NCBI RefSeq assembly: GCF_003702705.1
Contig: NZ_QZMN01000007.1
Span: forward strand, 1 to 64,000
DNA: 64,000 nt
Origin: Ornithinimicrobium cerasi
Lineage (GTDB): Bacteria; Actinomycetota; Actinomycetes; Actinomycetales; Dermatophilaceae
Direction: 5' to 3'
In this document: piece by piece, positions 60,466 through 64,000 of the stretch
Position numbering within the stretch: the first letter of the stretch is position 1
How the letters are laid out: each line of letters begins with the position of its first letter
The notes under the pieces: model-generated
Seen by the model: only the letters and a program-made list of their open reading frames with translations
Database searches by the model: none
What the model was told of the DNA's origin: nothing
Program-made: the position numbers and the translations under genes

Positions 60466-61023
60466 ATGAGAATCCTCGCAATAGACCCCGGCAACACCGA
60501 GTCCGGGTGGTGCGTCATCGACGCAGACACCCGAAAGCCGATCGAGTTCGGCAAGACCGAGAACTACGAACTGCTCGACCGCATCCTCGACGAGGACCTC
60601 GGCCAGCACCGGACCGTGATCGAGATGGTCGCCTCCTACGGCATGGCCGTCGGCGCCGACGTCTTCGAGACCTGCGTCTGGGTCGGCCGCTTCCTCCAGG
60701 GCCACGGGCTCGCCCAGAACGTGGTCGAGCTCGTGAAGCGCCAGCCCGTCAAGGTTCACCACTGCCACTCCGCCAAGGCCAAGGACACCAACATCCGCCA
60801 GGCCCTCGTCGATCGCTTCGCACCCGGCCAGCCCAACCACGGCAAGGGCACCAAGGCCGAACCGGGATGGTTCCACGGCTTCCGCGCCGACGTCTGGCAG
60901 GCCTACGCCCTGGCGGTCTACGCCGCCGACACCATGGCGGCCGAGGTGCCGAACGGGCCCGAACGTTCGCCGGGAGGGGCGCGCGTGGGTGGTCGGTTGC
61001 TGTACGGGGCGGCGGGGCTGTGA
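60466..61023 (+). CDS. RuvC-like Holliday junction resolvase
   Basis: A 185-residue RNase H-fold nuclease. 'MRILAIDPGNTESGWCVID' carries the first catalytic Asp, 'TVIEMVASYGMAVG' the Glu and 'QAYALAVYAADTM' the C-terminal Asp. It fits the RuvC-like resolvases found in actinophages, which resolve branched DNA before packaging. GGAAGGA at 60451-60457 supports ATG 60466. Confidence 0.85.
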   Translation: MRILAIDPGNTESGWCVIDADTRKPIEFGKTENYELLDRILDEDLGQHRTVIEMVASYGMAVGADVFETCVWVGRFLQGHGLAQNVVELVKRQPVKVHHCHSAKAKDTNIRQALVDRFAPGQPNHGKGTKAEPGWFHGFRADVWQAYALAVYAADTMAAEVPNGPERSPGGARVGGRLLYGAAGL

Positions 61024-61277
61024 GCGGCTGCGAGGTGCGCACCCTGGCGGACGGCAGCACGGTGCGCGTGAACGGCAGCATCGACCAGGACCGGCTGGAG
61101 GAGCTGGCGGCGAAGGTCCGGGCGCACGTGGACAGCCGGTGCCACGACGTCGGCCCGCACGAGATGCCACAGATCGCGCAGAGCATCCACGGGCGTCGCA
61201 CCTACTGGTGCGACGAAGACCGCGGCCATGAGGGTCCGCACCGCTGGGCAGGGTTCGAATGGACCGCCGATGAGTGA
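61020..61277 (+). CDS. Small phage protein, function unknown
   Basis: An 85-residue protein with 'HGRRTYWCDEDRGHEGPHRW', a Cys/His-rich C-terminal stretch that may bind metal. GTG 61020 overlaps the resolvase stop (GTGA), and its 3' end overlaps the next gene by 8 bp. Confidence 0.65.
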   Translation: MSGCEVRTLADGSTVRVNGSIDQDRLEELAAKVRAHVDSRCHDVGPHEMPQIAQSIHGRRTYWCDEDRGHEGPHRWAGFEWTADE

Positions 61278-61425
61278 CGCCTCCGTCCTGCGCGCCGCCG
61301 CCGCCGTCGTCGAGGTCCGGGCCCTGGTCCACCCGCACCTGCGGGCCGTCGCCAACCGGCTCCTCGCCATCGCCGCCGACCTCGACGCCGAGACCCCCGA
61401 CCCACCCGAGGAGGACCACCCGTGA
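61270..61425 (+). CDS. Small helical phage protein
   Basis: A 51-residue open frame ('VEVRALVHPHLRAVANRLLA') between coupled genes: ATG 61270 lies 8 bp before the previous stop, and its stop overlaps the next GTG. Unknown function. Confidence 0.55.
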   Translation: MSDASVLRAAAAVVEVRALVHPHLRAVANRLLAIAADLDAETPDPPEEDHP

Positions 61426-62159
61426 GCCTGGACACCCTGCCCCTGTCGCTCGTCCTCGACGAGACCGCCACCACCTACGAGACCGTCGCGGCCCTGCCCA
61501 CCGTCGTCGAGCGGGTCGCCGTCGCCCGCCTCGCCGGCAAGCCCGGGTCGAAGCCACCCCCGGGCGCGGCCGACCTCCTCGACGCCGACGAATACCACCG
61601 CGGCCTCGCCGCCGTCGACGAGTGGGCCCTCTTCCTCGCCCACGTCCTCCTCGACGAGCTCGACGGCCTCGGCGCCCTGCCCGACACCACCCCAAGCCGG
61701 CTGCGCCTCGCCTCCCGCTGGGCCGAGCACCTCGAGCACCACGGCGACGCCCACCTGCGCTACGCAATCGGCCTGGACGCCCGCGAGCACCTGCTCACCC
61801 TGCGCCGGCTGTCGAAGCGTGGCACCAGGGTCGTGCGCACCGCGAGCCTGTGCCTGGACACCGCCTGTCGCGGCGAGTACGTCGCCACCATCACCGGCCC
61901 CGAGGTCGACGGCGACCTCGTCTGCTCCGGATGCGGGTCACGCATCCCCCGCGAGCAGTGGCAGCGGTGGGGGTCGCGCACCGAGTGGGTGACGCCCGAG
62001 CACGCGGCGCACCTGCTGGGCGTCTCCCGGGTGGCGGTGTGGCAGCGCGCGGCCCGCGAGGGTTGGCGGCGCACGGGGACACGCCGTGAGGTGCGGTACC
62101 ACCGGGAGGACGTGCTGGGTGCTACCGTGTCAGCCATGCAGGGGACAGGTGTCTCCTGA
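61422..62159 (+). CDS. Phage protein with zinc ribbon and helix-turn-helix
   Basis: A 245-residue protein. The N-terminal 135 residues are helical; about 145-185 hold Cys pairs ('SLCLDTACRGEY', 'LVCSGCGSRI') of a zinc ribbon; the C-terminus has a helix-turn-helix ('VTPEHAAHLLGVSRVAVWQRAAREG' in parts) followed by a basic wing. Probably a DNA-binding regulator, last gene of the early operon before a terminator. GTG 61422 overlaps the preceding stop. Confidence 0.72.
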   Translation: MSLDTLPLSLVLDETATTYETVAALPTVVERVAVARLAGKPGSKPPPGAADLLDADEYHRGLAAVDEWALFLAHVLLDELDGLGALPDTTPSRLRLASRWAEHLEHHGDAHLRYAIGLDAREHLLTLRRLSKRGTRVVRTASLCLDTACRGEYVATITGPEVDGDLVCSGCGSRIPREQWQRWGSRTEWVTPEHAAHLLGVSRVAVWQRAAREGWRRTGTRREVRYHREDVLGATVSAMQGTGVS

Positions 62160-62161
62160 CC

Positions 62162-62198
62162 CAGCCCCGACCGCGTGAGCGTCGGGGCTCCTTCTTTC
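62162..62198 (+). terminator. Rho-independent terminator of the early operon
   Basis: AGCCCCGAC (62162-62170) pairs perfectly with GTCGGGGCT (62180-62188) around CGCGTGAGC, followed by CCTTCTTTCC. It stands 3 bp beyond the last early gene, separating it from the packaging genes. The following 150 bp up to 62351 shows nothing clear. Confidence 0.85.
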
Positions 62199-62351
62199 CC
62201 CCCCCGGATCTGCCCGCCGGTGCCGCCCGAGGCGTCACCCCCTGCCGCGCGAACCGGGATTGGACGCCCGCTGCATCGTGCGGACACCGACCCGGAGCCG
62301 AGCACCGGCGGGCACAACCCCCCCACCCACCCACGCGAGGCGGTGAGGACG

Positions 62352-62864
62352 ATGGCCGCTCCCCGCCGCTGGACCCCCGCCGACGACGACACCCTGCGCG
62401 CCCTGCACGCCCAGGGCAGGACCCTGCACGCCATCGCCGGCGAGATGGGCCGTGGCAAGGCCACGATCTCCGCCAAGGCCGCCGAGATGGACCCGCCGCT
62501 GTCGTGGGCGCGCGACCAGGTCGCCAACGCCACCCAGGCGAAGGTGGTCGACGCCAAGGCCCGCCGCGCCGACGTCAAGCTGCGCCTCCTGTCCCGCGCC
62601 GAGCACCTCCTGTCCCGCCTCGAGGCGACCGAGTTCACCACCCTCGTCCCCGACGGCCCCGGCGTCCAGGCGTCGAAGACGCTGCCGTTCGTGCCGCCCG
62701 ACGACGAGAAGGCACTCTCCGGTGCGCTCGCGTCCTACCTCGCCTCCTACGACCGCCTCGAGAAGCTCGACGGCGACAACGGGGTGGCCGACGCCGTCGG
62801 GATGCTCGACAAGATCGCCGACGCGATCAAGGCCGCCGCCGCGACCATGCCCGACCCGGCATGA
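62352..62864 (+). CDS. Putative terminase small subunit
   Basis: A 170-residue protein with an N-terminal homeodomain-like helix-turn-helix ('RRWTPADDDTLRALHAQGRT', 'LHAIAGEMGRGKATISAKAAEM' in parts) and a helical C-terminus. Immediately upstream of, and overlapping by 4 bp, the terminase large subunit, so it probably recognises the packaging site. Start ATG 62352 follows GTGAGG; the longer upstream frame runs through the terminator hairpin. Confidence 0.78.
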   Translation: MAAPRRWTPADDDTLRALHAQGRTLHAIAGEMGRGKATISAKAAEMDPPLSWARDQVANATQAKVVDAKARRADVKLRLLSRAEHLLSRLEATEFTTLVPDGPGVQASKTLPFVPPDDEKALSGALASYLASYDRLEKLDGDNGVADAVGMLDKIADAIKAAAATMPDPA

Positions 62865-64000
62865 CCGCCCTCGTCACCGCCACCGCGGTCCTGTCGGCCG
62901 TCCTGGCCGGCCTGTCCCCCAAGCAGGTCTGGTCGATCGCCCGGGCCGTCGCCCGGGTCAATCTCTGGACGGGCAGCATCCGCTCCGGCAAGACCATCGC
63001 GTCCCTGCTCGCCTGGCTCATCTTCGTCTCCCACGCCCCCCGCGGCGGCGAGCTCGTCGTCGTCGGCCGCACCCGCGAGTCCATCGCCCGCAACGTCTTC
63101 GGACCCCTCACCGACCCGACCCTCTTCGGGGTCCTGTCCCGGCAGGTGTCCTACACCGCCGGCGCCCCCACCGGGAAGATCCTGGGCCGCACCGTGCACG
63201 TCCTGGGCGCCTCCGACACCCGCGCCGAGATGGTCCTGCGAGGCCTCACCGTCGCCGGGGCCTACGTCGACGAGGCCACACTCGTCTCCGAGGCGTTCTG
63301 GACCCAGCTCCTGGGCCGCATGTCCGTCCCCGGGGCCCGGCTGTTCGCCACCACGAACCCCGACGGGCCTGCGCACTGGCTGAAGCGGCAGGTGGTCGAC
63401 CGCGCGACCGAGCTCGGCTACCAGGTGTTCCGGTTCCGCCTGGCGGACAACGCCCACCTGGCCGCCGAGTACGTCGCCCAGATCAGTCGCGAGTTCGTCG
63501 GGCTGTGGTACCGCCGGTTCATCCTCGGCGAGTGGGTGCAGGCCGAGGGTGCCGTCTACGACACCTGGGACCCGGCCCGGCACGTCGTCACCGTCGACCA
63601 GCTCCCCGTCATGGACCAGGTCCTGCTCGCCGGCGTCGACTACGGCGACGTCCACCCCACCCGCGGCTACCTGCTGGGCCTGGGCCCGGACCCCGTCAAC
63701 GGCGGCTACCGGCTCTACGTCCTGTCCGAGTGGGCGCCCGGGCGCATGACCATCGGCCAGCACTCCACCGACCTGCGCCGCTGGCTCGCCGAGCAGCCGC
63801 AGGCGTGGCGGGACCCGGCCTGGGTCGCCGTCGACAGCGCGGCCGCGTCCTTCAAGCACCAGCTCTTCCACGACGGCATGACGAACGTGCGCAACGCCCA
63901 CAAGAACGTCCTGGCCGGGATCCGCACCGTCTCCGCAGCCCTGGCCGTGGACAAGCTGGTCGTGGCCGACACGTGCACCCACCTGATCGAGCGTCTGCCC
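62861..64000 (+). CDS. Terminase large subunit (partial, runs off window)
   Basis: 380 codons are visible. The ATPase has Walker A 'GSIRSGKT' (38-45), Walker B 'AGAYVDEATLV' and coupling motif 'FATTNPDGPAHWLK'. The nuclease begins at 'LAGVDYGDVHPTRGYLLGLG' (first catalytic Asp) with 'WVAVDSAAASFKHQL' (second). It is of the PBSX/Terminase_3 type. It drives DNA into the prohead and cuts it. ATG 62861 overlaps the small-subunit stop (ATGA). No stop before 64000. Confidence 0.93.
   Translation, partial: MTALVTATAVLSAVLAGLSPKQVWSIARAVARVNLWTGSIRSGKTIASLLAWLIFVSHAPRGGELVVVGRTRESIARNVFGPLTDPTLFGVLSRQVSYTAGAPTGKILGRTVHVLGASDTRAEMVLRGLTVAGAYVDEATLVSEAFWTQLLGRMSVPGARLFATTNPDGPAHWLKRQVVDRATELGYQVFRFRLADNAHLAAEYVAQISREFVGLWYRRFILGEWVQAEGAVYDTWDPARHVVTVDQLPVMDQVLLAGVDYGDVHPTRGYLLGLGPDPVNGGYRLYVLSEWAPGRMTIGQHSTDLRRWLAEQPQAWRDPAWVAVDSAAASFKHQLFHDGMTNVRNAHKNVLAGIRTVSAALAVDKLVVADTCTHLIERLP

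Larger units (their letters stand above)
47821..64000. mobile_element. Prophage, left part (integrase to terminase)
   Basis: From the comEC junction to the window end, the order is serine integrase, leftward lysogeny/immunity genes, rightward early replication and recombination operon, terminator, terminase. No transposases or conjugation genes are seen; the terminase marks it as a tailed-phage genome. The host octamer GGTATGCC/GGCATACC is not found here. The rightward operon has a strongly C-rich coding strand (NNC codons), unlike the mixed host genes. The right end, structural and lysis genes are outside the window. Confidence 0.93.

Overview
The window is high-GC actinobacterial chromosome (roughly 70 percent GC or more by eye) carrying the left part of a prophage. 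Actinobacterial markers are a mycothiol-dependent enzyme family gene, a SARP/BTAD regulator, an Rv2719c-like LysM gene beside lexA, DUF222/HNH, DUF3263 and a WhiB protein. GTG starts and 4-bp ATGA/GTGA overlaps are common. The gene mix suggests an Intrasporangiaceae/Ornithinimicrobiaceae-type organism, but that is inference.

Host part (1 to about 47,830). A 34-bp tandem repeat opens the window. It is followed by a secreted protein and lipoprotein pair divergent from a membrane-anchored SARP regulator, then the nrdR-nrdJ operon, a TetR/mycothiol-enzyme pair and a frameshifted thermonuclease gene. Next come an L,D-transpeptidase, two secreted proteins, a GNAT enzyme, a two-component system with a membrane protein, an HNH endonuclease, a DUF1918-DUF1876 fusion, an LLM oxidoreductase and a tandem pterin-dehydratase-like/VOC protein. 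From 23,015 to 36,759 lies a cell-surface glycan cluster: an ABC-2 exporter (permease plus ATPase) with seven glycosyltransferases, one of them a two-domain fusion. Then follow a PadR pair, a RecQ helicase, the SOS locus (LysM division-inhibitor-like gene, clustered palindromes, LexA box, lexA), PRC-barrel and SIR2 proteins, and a patatin phospholipase broken by a 14-base homopolymer. The host part ends with comEA-comEC.

Prophage part (about 47,830 to beyond 64,000). comEC is cut inside its conserved 'HLSAVSG.N' motif, and a large serine integrase begins at once. A leftward immunity module follows (DUF3263, ImmA/IrrE-like peptidase, DUF2335, XRE repressor). A long rightward early operon then carries a Cro-like protein, a PD-(D/E)XK nuclease, a phiC31-gp3-like recombination directionality factor, a DnaQ-type exonuclease, a WhiB protein, zinc-finger proteins, SSB, a helicase, an iteron-rich putative origin, a RuvC-like resolvase and small proteins. 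After a rho-independent terminator come the terminase small and large subunits; the large subunit runs off the window, so the right prophage end and the rest of comEC are not visible.

The main system-level observation is that integrase plus directionality factor could switch comEC between interrupted and intact, a possible actinobacterial parallel to active lysogeny at Listeria comK. The octamer GGTATGCC/GGCATACC occurs 23 times in the host part and was not found in the prophage part, an internal host-versus-phage marker.
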